A stretch of DNA of 13,127 nt, taken from positions 1-13,127 of the forward strand of contig JAEKFU010000679.1 of NCBI GenBank assembly GCA_016522385.1. Reading direction: 5' to 3'. A program made the position numbers and the translations under genes. This stretch comes from Pseudomonadota bacterium. GTDB taxonomy: Bacteria > Pseudomonadota > Alphaproteobacteria > Rhizobiales > Aestuariivirgaceae. This document shows positions 7,197-13,127 of this stretch, piece by piece; the stretch's first letter is position 1, and each line of letters begins with the position of its first letter. The notes beneath the pieces were generated by a model. The model saw only the letters and a program-made list of their open reading frames with translations. It was not told the origin of the DNA and made no database searches.

Positions 7197-8294
7197 ATGA
7201 AAATAACCAGGATCAGCGTCTATCAGGTAGACGTTCCAATCAAGCCGGCGACCATCTCGCACGACCGCGTCATGTCGGTGTTCGACATCACTTACGTGCG
7301 CATCGAAACCGATGCCGGGATCGAGGGTTGGGGCGACAGCGTACCCTGGGGGTCGAACTTCGTTGCGGCCTATGCACGAGGAGTACGCGCAGGGCTCGAT
7401 GAACTCGCACCGCAACTGATCGGCCGCGATCCGCGTATGGTGGGCGCGATCAACGGTTTGATGGACTTCGAGATGACCGGCCATCCCTATGTGAAAACGG
7501 CACTCGACGTTGCCTGCTGGGATATCCTGGCGAGATCGCTGGATACACCACTTTACATGCTCCTGGGTGGAATGATCACTCCGGAACCGCATGTCGTTGG
7601 CTCTGTGCCACCCGAGCCTGGCGATGAGCTGGAAGCTGCAATGGCGGCACACCGCGAAAACGGACTCATCCAATTTTCGGGCAAGAGCAGTGGCGATGTG
7701 TCGAAGGACATTACCTATCTCAGGTGGATGGGAGAGCGCATGCGGCCAGGTGAGTCACTCAAGTATGACGGCAATGCCGGCTGGCGCGTCGACGAGGCGA
7801 TCCGAGTTGCCAGAGCCATGGGGGACATCGATGTCTATTTCGAACAACCGTGCGCAACCTACGAGGAATGTCGCGAGGTGCGGCGCACGACCGGCGTGCC
7901 GCTGATCCTCGATGAAACGGCAACCGATGTGGGCGTCTTGCTGCGCGCCAAGGAGGACGGGGTCCTCGACGGGCTCAACCTCAAATTGGCAAAGGTGGGC
8001 GGCATCTCAAAGATGCGGGTCATTCGCGACCTGTGCGTTCATCTGCATGTGCCCATGGAGATCCAGGACTCGTCCTACTACAGCGAACATGCCTGTGCCG
8101 TCGTTGCCCATATGGGCCACTCGACACCAGAGCGCGCCATCCGCTCGGTCATCAACCCGAAGGGGTTGAAAAAGGGCACGGTCGACAACCCGCCCATTGT
8201 GAGAGCAGGTCGCATATTTGCCCCGTCAGGTCCGGGTGTCGGTTCTGTTCCAATGCTCGATGCTATCGGCGAACCAATCGCTGTCTACGCGTAA
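7197..8294 (+). CDS. Enolase-superfamily (mandelate racemase/muconate lactonizing type) enzyme, paralogue C
   Basis: Mg-dependent enzyme of 365 aa, full length, starting MKITRISVYQVDVP after AAGGA nine bases upstream. Capping-domain hallmarks include TDAGIEGWGDSVPWGSNF and KTALDVACWDIL. Expected barrel residues are Lys163 (FSGKSSG), Asp191 (KYDGN), Glu216 (YFEQP), Asp239 (ILDE) and Lys263 (NLKLAKVGG). The stretch after the first Lys is unusual: FSGKSSGDVSK replaces the LKVG or IKIG seen in paralogues A and B, which would change the active-site strand end. The motif EQPCATYEECREVRR aligns well with paralogue A (EQPCLTYEECLAIRR), so A and C are closer here than either is to B. It follows the molybdoenzyme gene by 28 bp. 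The substrate is unknown; it probably acts on the same or a stereoisomeric compound as A and B. Confidence 0.92.
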   Translation: MKITRISVYQVDVPIKPATISHDRVMSVFDITYVRIETDAGIEGWGDSVPWGSNFVAAYARGVRAGLDELAPQLIGRDPRMVGAINGLMDFEMTGHPYVKTALDVACWDILARSLDTPLYMLLGGMITPEPHVVGSVPPEPGDELEAAMAAHRENGLIQFSGKSSGDVSKDITYLRWMGERMRPGESLKYDGNAGWRVDEAIRVARAMGDIDVYFEQPCATYEECREVRRTTGVPLILDETATDVGVLLRAKEDGVLDGLNLKLAKVGGISKMRVIRDLCVHLHVPMEIQDSSYYSEHACAVVAHMGHSTPERAIRSVINPKGLKKGTVDNPPIVRAGRIFAPSGPGVGSVPMLDAIGEPIAVYA

Positions 8295-8452
8295 CCTTGC
8301 TTACACTCACCCTGATGGGCGTTTGCTATCGGCCAACCCGAAACACTTCGGCCTACGCCCTGAAGAGTCCGTTGCCGGCTTCTACGTATTTGAAATTGCT
8401 GCAAAAACAGGCGTCGAATATCGAATGGCGGTCATTCGGCAAACACCCGGCT

Positions 8453-8489
8453 GACCGATCAGCATGCCATCGGTCCGGGTTGTACCAGA
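8453..8489 (+). repeat. Dispersed imperfect repeat, copy 2, containing a 6-bp inverted repeat
   Basis: Matches the sequence at 2606-2642, identical at 28 of 37 positions without gaps. This copy holds ACCGAT (8454-8459) and ATCGGT (8469-8474), a perfect inverted repeat with a 9-base spacer, which suits a dimeric regulator. In copy 1 the left half-site is degraded to ACTGAT. Confidence 0.5.
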
Positions 8490-8698
8490 GGAGACGCTGA
8501 CTTATCTGCCCGTCTGTGTTCGACCGGCCAAGATTGGCAGCGGGTAGTCCCTGTTCCGCCGCTTGGGCGATTGCTCGTCCAGCACGTAAAACGCTATTGC
8601 TGACAATGCACCAGCTTTCAGCTCTCTCTTGGAGCATCAGGTCATCCGTGTAGTGCCTTATTCTGGTAACGCACTTCGATCTTGACCACCGCTGCAAT

Positions 8699-8715
8699 CC
8701 CGAGGGATTCTCGGG
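8699..8715 (+). promoter_or_regulatory. Small hairpin in the serine dehydratase leader
   Basis: CCCGAG-GGATT-CTCGGG is a perfect 6 bp stem with a 5-base loop, ending 24 bases before the sdaA start. It may be an operator or a leader stem. It is too weak, and lacks a T run, to be called a terminator. Confidence 0.35.
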
Positions 8716-8739
8716 TCGTTTCTATGCTGGAGCAAATCC

Positions 8740-10140
8740 ATGTTTCTAAGTGTCTTTGACATCTTCAAGATCGGGATAGGACCGTCGTCGTCACACACGA
8801 TGGGGCCCATGACTGCGGCCGCGCGCTTTCTTGAACTTTTTCGCCTCGGCTCTTATGGCGAAGTGGCGCGGCTCCGCGTGTCCTTGCATGGGTCACTCGC
8901 CTTTACCGGAAAGGGTCACGCCACGGACAGAGCGGTGATCCTTGGGCTGATTGGGTTCGAACCTCACACTCTGGACCCGGATGCTGCGGAGATCCACGAA
9001 GCCGAGGTCCGGACCCGGAAAACGATCCAGCCAGAAGGCCTATCGGAAATCAGATTCGATCCGGAGATTGACCTCGTGTTCGATTTCGGCCCGGCCCTAC
9101 CTGAACATGCGAACGGTCTGAAATTCATGGCCTATGACAATCAGGAGCAGCTGCTACTGCATGAGACCTACTTTTCCATCGGTGGCGGTTTCGTGGTCAC
9201 CGAGCGCGACTTCCTGGCCTCAAAGGTCGAGGCACCGAAAGACCTGCGTGAAGAAAAGGAAGCTGTCGGCTATCCCTATCCCTTCGGGTCTGCCGCACAG
9301 ATGCTGCGCATGGGAGAGGAGGGTGGACTGACCATCGCGCAAATGAAGCGAGCAAACGAGCAAACAGCTCTACCTGCGGCAGAGTTCAACAGCCGGCTGG
9401 ATGCTATCTGGGAGGCGATGAACAGCTGCATTGACAGAGGCTTGCGCCTGGAAGGCGAGCTGCCCGGCGGACTGGGCGTCAAGCGGCGCGCCAAGGCAAT
9501 CCGCGAGCGGCTGGAGGCTCAAAAGGGCAGTAATTCCGTCCAGCCCCATGTCGCGAATGACTGGTTGTGTGCCTACGCCATGGCCGTCAACGAAGAAAAC
9601 GCTAGCGGCGGGCGCGTGGTAACGTCACCCACCAACGGTGCCGCCGGCGTGGTGCCGGCAGTTATCCGGTATTACCGGGACCATTGCGTCGGGGCAAGCA
9701 ATGAAGGCATTCGAGACTTTCTCCTCACAGCTGCGGCAATTGGCGGATTGATCAAACACAATGCTTCGATTTCCGGTGCTGAATGCGGCTGTCAGGCCGA
9801 GGTGGGTTCGGCGTCAGCGATGGCGGCGGCAGGTCTGTGCGCAGCTTTGGGCGGCTCGAATGCTCAGATTGAAAACGCAGCCGAAATTGCGCTGGAGCAT
9901 CACCTAGGCATGACGTGCGACCCGGCAAAAGGCTTGGTGCAGGTTCCTTGCATTGAACGGAACGGGTTGGGCGCGATCAAGGCGGTGACTGCGGCGTCTC
10001 TGGCATTGCATGGCGATGGAACGCATTTCATGCCGCTGGACAATTGTATCGAAACGATGCGCCAAACAGGTCTGGACATGCGCGAAAAATACAAGGAAAC
10101 CTCACTTGGCGGGTTGGCTGTGAACCTTCCGGAGTGCTGA
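8740..10140 (+). CDS. sdaA: L-serine ammonia-lyase (L-serine dehydratase), single-chain iron-sulfur type
   Basis: Converts L-serine to pyruvate and ammonia with a [4Fe-4S] cluster in the cytosol. At 466 aa it matches the length of the fused single-chain form. The start has GGAG at 8729-8732, seven bases upstream. The beta domain starts MFLSVFDIFKIGIGPSSSHT with GPMTAAARF. The alpha domain has SPTNGAAGVVPAVIRYYRDH, HNASISGAECGCQAEVGSAS and MTCDPAKGLVQVPCIERNG. By analogy with the Legionella enzyme, Cys351, Cys393 and Cys404 bind the cluster. The very last residue, Cys466, matches the C-terminal cysteine that plugs the active site there. It stands alone, 445 bp after the third enolase, with its own leader, so its link to the catabolic locus is only positional. 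Function is confident. Confidence 0.96.
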   Translation: MFLSVFDIFKIGIGPSSSHTMGPMTAAARFLELFRLGSYGEVARLRVSLHGSLAFTGKGHATDRAVILGLIGFEPHTLDPDAAEIHEAEVRTRKTIQPEGLSEIRFDPEIDLVFDFGPALPEHANGLKFMAYDNQEQLLLHETYFSIGGGFVVTERDFLASKVEAPKDLREEKEAVGYPYPFGSAAQMLRMGEEGGLTIAQMKRANEQTALPAAEFNSRLDAIWEAMNSCIDRGLRLEGELPGGLGVKRRAKAIRERLEAQKGSNSVQPHVANDWLCAYAMAVNEENASGGRVVTSPTNGAAGVVPAVIRYYRDHCVGASNEGIRDFLLTAAAIGGLIKHNASISGAECGCQAEVGSASAMAAAGLCAALGGSNAQIENAAEIALEHHLGMTCDPAKGLVQVPCIERNGLGAIKAVTAASLALHGDGTHFMPLDNCIETMRQTGLDMREKYKETSLGGLAVNLPEC

Positions 10141-10469
10141 ACAAGCTCTTCACAGCATTGACTCCGCAGTTAACGGCTGCCATCCTGCGCGAAGGTCGTT
10201 GGCTGCACCGCGCAATCTGACGTTCAAGACTTAATACTGCTAATTGGCGGATACAGTTCGGAAATGCAAACGACCATGCTGGAGTTAACAGGCAAGGAGA
10301 GGAGCTTGAGTCCACCAGACCAAATATGCTGGCCTCGCCTTGTGGTGGGGCCACGGCTCAGGTAGCGAGCTGCAGCAAATCGATCACGCTATTCCGGGTC
10401 GTCATTCAACAAGTCTATTCAACTGACTTACGTGGGTGAATACATGCTACGGCTGCCACCCTCGCAATA

Positions 10470-10498
10470 GAACCGGCAACCGGTTCAGATTGGAAATC
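10470..10498. ncRNA. Two hairpins before a strong stem: possible small RNA or structured 3' end
   Basis: GAACCGG-CAA-CCGGTTC (10470-10486) is a perfect 7 bp stem with a 3-base loop. GATT-GGA-AATC (10488-10498) follows, and the strong stem at 10503-10538 comes next. Hairpins in series ending in a GC-rich stem are typical of bacterial small RNAs, but no promoter is identified and the strand is not certain. Confidence 0.3.
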
Positions 10499-10502
10499 AG
10501 AA

Positions 10503-10538
10503 GCCCCGCCGGCGCCTAGAAATCTAGCGCGGCGGGGC
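10503..10538. terminator. Strong GC-rich hairpin, possible intrinsic or bidirectional terminator
   Basis: GCCCCGCCGGCGCCTAG pairs with CTAGCGCGGCGGGGC around an AAAT loop, with two one-base bulges. On the plus strand ATTGTATT follows, a weak T-rich tail. On the minus strand TTCTGATTT follows. It lies 360 bp past sdaA, far for an sdaA terminator, so it may end a small RNA or insulate the dodecin gene. Confidence 0.6.
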
Positions 10539-10789
10539 ATTGTATTGAGGTCCAAGGCTAGAGCAACAGCGGACGATCACATCTAAACATTGAATCGTCC
10601 GAGACGTGCCAGCATGGGGCATTACGGGTTTTCAAGTTCAAGGCCACGAAGCTGTAATTGGTAACCTGGTGCTCACACACAAAGCCGATACTCGGCGGCA
10701 GTTTGGCAGCGCATCCACCTTTGCTATGCTGAATTCACAATGGTTGTCTCACTGCATCCAAAAAGAATCCTGCAGCAGGAGTGCATCGC

Positions 10790-10999
10790 ATGTCCGACCA
10801 TATCTATAAATCAATCAAGGTCACTGGATCGTCTGCAACGAGCATTGACGATGCCATTATGAAATCCATCTCCAAGGCCGCAAAGTCCCTCAAGGGATTG
10901 CGCTGGTTTGAAGTGGTAAGCATTCGCGGTTCAATTGATGAAGAAATCAAACCGACATGGCAGGTCACAGTCGAAATTGGTTTCACCCTAGAAGATTGA
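10790..10999 (+). CDS. Dodecin (flavin-binding dodecamer protein), 69 aa
   Basis: Small cytosolic protein that assembles as a hollow dodecamer and stores or buffers flavins (FMN, riboflavin derivatives). The sequence MSDHIYKSIKVTGSSATSID followed by AIMKSISKAAKSLKGLRWFE is diagnostic. The flavin-stacking Trp lies in LRWFEV (Trp38) and the flavin-contacting Gln in TWQVTVEIGF (Gln57). The start is ATG 10790, with AGGAG at 10777-10781, eight bases upstream; an in-frame GTG at 10781 overlaps that site and is rejected. The length fits the family. It stands alone, with 150 bp before the next gene, and has no clear link to its neighbours. Confidence 0.95.
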   Translation: MSDHIYKSIKVTGSSATSIDDAIMKSISKAAKSLKGLRWFEVVSIRGSIDEEIKPTWQVTVEIGFTLED

Positions 11000-11149
11000 T
11001 GGCAGGCCGCACATTGCCATGTACTTGATTAAGCGCCCAAGTGTTGGGATCGAGGCTGTGGACTGACCTGTTTGATTGCACGGCGCATCTCCGCTAGTGT
11101 TTTCGCTGTGCTGACTGGTCCAGGATCAAACGAGTATTGCAGTGCCGCC

Positions 11150-11437
11150 ATGACACAATATGATCCCAAGCCAATTGATACTGCGCTGATCCACCTGCCC
11201 ACTGATTTGGTCGGACTGACCGAACAGCTTGCGGAGAACGCGCATGACAACTGGGCTAAGCTTCGAATGAGTCAAGGGTGGTCGTGGGGTCACCAAAGAG
11301 ACGACGCAGCCAAGCTGCATCCTGATTTGATTCCCTACAGTGACCTGCCCGACTCCGAAAAGGACTATGACCGCCAGTCCGCCATGGAAACGCTCAAGGC
11401 CATCATTGCACTTGGCTATAAGATTGAACGTGTATAG
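11150..11437 (+). CDS. Single-domain RyR (ryanodine-receptor repeat) protein, 95 aa
   Basis: The whole protein is one RyR domain, a small fold first named from ryanodine receptors and also found alone in bacteria and phages. Visible signatures are LAENAHDNWAKLRMSQGWSW (28-47), RDDAAKLHPDLIPYSDLP (50-67), SEKDYDRQSAMETLKAIIALGY (split here as SEKDYDR 69-75 and TLKAIIALGY 81-90). The start is taken as ATG 11150, where the domain begins; the frame opens at TTG 11072, but the extra 26 residues look like non-coding sequence. The ribosome-binding site is weak. Comparative work on conflict systems has proposed that bacterial RyR domains sense nucleotide-derived ligands; that is literature-based inference, not shown here. 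Downstream is a terminator hairpin overlapping the stop codon, so it is probably transcribed alone. Confidence 0.88.
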   Translation: MTQYDPKPIDTALIHLPTDLVGLTEQLAENAHDNWAKLRMSQGWSWGHQRDDAAKLHPDLIPYSDLPDSEKDYDRQSAMETLKAIIALGYKIERV

Positions 11438-11452
11438 CGCAAGAAGCGCTAT
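11434..11452 (+). terminator. Hairpin overlapping the RyR gene stop codon
   Basis: ATAGCGC-AAGAA-GCGCTAT is a perfect 7 bp stem with a 5-base loop. The left arm contains the TAG stop of the RyR gene (11435-11437). The tail CCAAATTT is only moderately T-rich, so it is a likely but not certain intrinsic terminator. Confidence 0.55.
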
Positions 11453-11479
11453 CCAAATTTGGTTCGGCCTGCCTCGCTA

Positions 11480-11527
11480 GATCAGGATCGACTTTGATTT
11501 ACTCAATCAAAATCGATAAACCTGATC
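11480..11527. repeat. Interrupted palindrome 1 (20/23-nt arms)
   Basis: The left arm is 11480-11499 and the right arm 11505-11527, around a 5-base loop (TACTC). The arms pair fully except one mismatch and a 3-base insertion (AAA in the right arm). Each arm holds a copy of ATCGA-NN-TTGATT, also present in palindrome 2. Confidence 0.6.
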
Positions 11528-11541
11528 GACCTTAATAAATT

Positions 11542-11591
11542 AGAGGACGATTCACGAAATTGATTGATTCAATCAATTTCGATCGTGCTCT
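11542..11591. repeat. Interrupted palindrome 2 (25/22-nt arms)
   Basis: The left arm is 11542-11566 and the right arm 11570-11591, around ATT. The inner 12 bp (CGAAATTGATTG and its complement) are perfect. Outside them, the left arm has a 3-base insertion (TCA), then eight of nine further positions match. The arms share the ATCGA-NN-TTGATTG motif with palindrome 1, whose centre is about 65 bp away. Confidence 0.6.
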
Positions 11592-11690
11592 AGGTGCCAC
11601 TCGTAAACTGCTGGGTTGCACTGAGCGGGGCCTCCACAATCCGTTCGGCGCTTATCGAATCTCGCTGCACATGTTTGGCCGATTATTGAA

Positions 11691-11785
11691 GCCGGACAGA
11701 GAACCGCGTCGCCTGTCGTTTTTGCGTGTGATCGGCTTTCAGAAACGACAGGCTGAACTGTATCATACGGTTCTCAACGCCTGGC
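11691..11785. repeat. Nested inverted repeats forming a long imperfect hairpin
   Basis: Inner arms GCCTGTCGTTT (11711-11721) and AAACGACAGGC (11743-11753) are a perfect 11 bp match with a 21-base loop. Outside them, GAGAACCG (11699-11706) and CGGTTCTC (11768-11775) are a perfect 8 bp match, and GCCGG (11691-11695) can pair with CCTGGC (11780-11785) with one bulge. The internal spacers are unequal (4 and 14 bases). It may be a structured RNA, a small mobile-element remnant or a recombination site. Confidence 0.5.
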
Positions 11786-12229
11786 AGGCCGCCGTGGAAA
11801 TCCTCATAGAGGCCAGCGTGGTCGTGCCGACGGACTTGCGCGGCTTCGGCAGGGAAAAAAGGGCGGCCTGCTTGAAACTGAACAATTGTTCGAGCGCGCG
11901 TCTACCCGGTGACTTGTCTTTTTGGTCGATGGCTCTACCGACCTTGCGTTCCTCGAACAGTGCATGCAGCAATCCGCGGCCAGACGTTCGAGCAGGGAGA
12001 ATGACGCTTCGCTCAACATTCCATTCACAATCCACCTATGGAGGGTTGAGAGCGCCCGGTCACTGAGAGGTCTTGGCAATGAGATGCAGACAGAATTCAT
12101 GGCAAAGCCACCTAATTGTCGTCGCGAACAAACTCAGCCGCTCGACAATAGGAATGATCCATAAACTACCAATCATCATATGAATGGTCGTTTTTTCAAA
12201 AAGAGTGACATTTCTCCTAGTTAGAGACG

Positions 12230-12251
12230 AGCCAAAATACTAATTTGGGCT
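12230..12251. promoter_or_regulatory. Inverted repeat in the ATPase leader, possible operator
   Basis: AGCCAAAAT (12230-12238) and ATTTGGGCT (12243-12251) pair at eight of nine positions around ACTA. It ends 34 bp before the ATPase start, in the right place for a repressor site or a leader hairpin. Confidence 0.4.
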
Positions 12252-12285
12252 TCAAGAACATTCAGCGAATTGAAGGAGCAATTCG

Positions 12286-13127
12286 ATGAAGCGCGATTTT
12301 GGACATGAAGATGCCGGACTCGCCACTCCGGACGCCCTGGACAGCATCGTGAAAAATTTCAACATTCGAAGTTTTCTGGATACCAACCAGAAGCGCTACG
12401 TCGTCGGGCCAAAGGGCAGTGGCAAGACGTTGCTCTTGCTCCGAAAGGCCATCGATCAACGGTCCAAGGGTGATGGCATCTGTATCCCGTCTGATCCTCG
12501 AAACCCCGTTGACCGGCTGACTGCCGCACAGCATGTCGGCAAGGACTTCAATTATTCGATTTCCGACAACAGCGAAAGCAACCTCGCCTGGGCTTCTGTT
12601 TGGAAACACGCGATCTTTCGTTCGATCTTACACCACTTCCGCAACCAGCTTGTCTCTGAACTAGGTGGGGACTCGCACCGGTCTATGGGCGACAGCTGGC
12701 TTGACGAGATTGAACAATCCCAATGGAAATCAATGCGTGAGCTCTTGAGCCGATATGTCTCCGATCTCACGCCAGTCGCCAAGGGGCCTTATTACTACTA
12801 CACCGAGATTGGCGCAAAGCTGGACTCAGCCCGTCGCGGCGGATTGGAAATTTTGCGAAAGGAGAATCTCGAACTCGAAAACCTAATCCAGATGATCCGT
12901 GACCCGATCTATGTCTTTCTCGATAACCTGGATGATTATTATGAGAGAGAACCAGAGCTTTGGTTCAATAGCATGTATGGACAATTTCGCTCGGTCAGAG
13001 AAATAAGTCTATCATACCGAAATATACACGTATTTACGTCAATAAGACAGGACGTATACGAACAATTCCGCGATGAAATGAGTTTGCAATATTACGATTA
13101 TATTGCAAAATTAATATACACCAAGGA
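12286..13127 (+). CDS. P-loop ATPase, C-terminus cut by window edge
   Basis: The first 280 codons of a P-loop NTPase. The start is ATG 12286, with AAGGAG at 12273-12278, seven bases upstream. Walker A is GPKGSGKT (41-48), after RYVV. Walker B is IYVFLDNLDD (208-217). A sensor-like strand follows, NIHVFTSIRQDVYEQF (246-261), with Arg254 a possible sensor. Between them is a mainly helical, charged region. There is no signal peptide or membrane segment in the visible part. The overall layout is like orphan STAND/KAP-type or Sll1717-type ATPases; I cannot place it more precisely. Codons become AT-rich toward the edge (several ATA, CTA and TTA), unlike the metabolic genes, which suggests horizontal transfer. 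An effector domain or partner gene may lie beyond the right edge. Confidence 0.85.
   Translation, partial: MKRDFGHEDAGLATPDALDSIVKNFNIRSFLDTNQKRYVVGPKGSGKTLLLLRKAIDQRSKGDGICIPSDPRNPVDRLTAAQHVGKDFNYSISDNSESNLAWASVWKHAIFRSILHHFRNQLVSELGGDSHRSMGDSWLDEIEQSQWKSMRELLSRYVSDLTPVAKGPYYYYTEIGAKLDSARRGGLEILRKENLELENLIQMIRDPIYVFLDNLDDYYEREPELWFNSMYGQFRSVREISLSYRNIHVFTSIRQDVYEQFRDEMSLQYYDYIAKLIYTK

Larger units (their letters stand above)
8295..8739. other. Non-coding stretch between the third enolase and the serine dehydratase
   Basis: No convincing gene is seen in 445 bp. Open frames on both strands lack ribosome-binding sites and recognisable domains. It holds the second copy of a dispersed repeat (8453-8489) and a small hairpin just before the serine dehydratase gene. 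The dehydratase promoter should lie here. TTGACC at 8682-8687 is a possible -35 without a good -10. Confidence 0.55.
10141..10789. other. Non-coding stretch between sdaA and the dodecin gene
   Basis: No gene is supported in 649 bp. The first 300 bases show nothing recognisable. From 10470 to 10538 there are three hairpins in series, ending in a long GC-rich stem, listed below. The last 250 bases should contain the dodecin promoter, but no clear -35/-10 pair is seen. Confidence 0.5.
11438..12285. other. Long non-coding or degenerate stretch before the ATPase gene
   Basis: About 850 bp without a gene I can support. Open frames exist on both strands (for example plus 11560-12066 and minus 12035-11763), but none has a ribosome-binding site, a known domain or a natural amino-acid mix. 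The first 350 bases are packed with inverted repeats (11480-11591 and 11691-11785). A perfect 12 bp palindrome GAACAATTGTTC is at 11880-11891. The last 100 bases carry the ATPase leader. Confidence 0.5.

Noticed and set aside
8353..8697. Minus-strand open frame of 114 codons upstream of sdaA
   Set aside because: No ribosome-binding site or domain. Its only interesting part overlaps the dispersed repeat, better described as DNA repeat than as a gene.
10478..10500. A T-arm-like GGTTCAGATT as part of a tRNA gene
   Set aside because: No acceptor, anticodon or D-arm pairing could be found around it; the bases fit a simple hairpin instead.
11072..11149. A longer RyR start at TTG 11072
   Set aside because: The extra 26 residues do not belong to the RyR domain, and ATG 11150 lies directly before it.
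11763..12035. Minus-strand open frame of 90 codons, with an overlapping frame at 11804-12100
   Set aside because: No start signals or known family. A frameshifted gene remnant is possible, but I could not join the frames into a convincing protein.
11560..12066. Plus-strand open frame of 168 codons
   Set aside because: No ribosome-binding site, no recognisable domain, a start inside palindrome 2 and a long hairpin within it. It looks like an accidental open frame.
1..13127. CRISPR array or complete insertion sequence
   Set aside because: No regularly spaced direct repeats, no transposase-like protein and no terminal inverted repeats flanking a gene were found.

Overview
The gene content, Tat-exported binding protein, high-GC coding bias and family resemblances suggest an alphaproteobacterium, probably of the Hyphomicrobiales (Rhizobiales) or the marine Rhodobacterales. 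This is inferred from protein families, not from a marker gene. The left three quarters is a metabolic locus. The right quarter looks like accessory DNA: small orphan genes, a long non-coding stretch rich in inverted repeats, and an ATPase gene that turns AT-rich as it runs off the edge.

Left block, minus strand. An operon-like run reads leftward from about 6000: a medium-chain dehydrogenase (6001-4904), an enolase-superfamily enzyme close to 4-hydroxyproline-betaine 2-epimerase or cis-3-hydroxyproline dehydratase (4891-3767), and a second enolase-superfamily enzyme (3764-2661). A small VOC/glyoxalase-fold protein follows (2519-2133). After a 510 bp gap comes a family 5 ABC-transporter substrate-binding protein (1622 to beyond the left edge). 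Divergent from the dehydrogenase, on the plus strand, are a sulfite-oxidase-family molybdoenzyme (6107-7168) and a third enolase-superfamily paralogue (7197-8294). Three related acid-sugar/amino-acid-type enolases, two oxidoreductases and a solute receptor suggest uptake and catabolism of a small hydroxylated or betaine-like compound. The exact substrate cannot be read from the sequence. A complete single-chain iron-sulfur L-serine dehydratase (8740-10140) follows and could feed pyruvate into central metabolism, or could be unrelated.

Right block, plus strand. After a 650 bp gap with an sRNA-like series of hairpins come a dodecin (10790-10999), a small single-domain RyR protein (11150-11437) with its own terminator hairpin, and about 850 bp with no convincing gene. 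That stretch carries two long interrupted palindromes built from one AT-rich motif, and a nested hairpin. Last is the first 280 codons of a P-loop ATPase (12286 to beyond the right edge). RyR domains and orphan P-loop ATPases both occur in bacterial conflict systems, so this end is the best place to look for something undescribed, but the window stops before the decisive neighbours.
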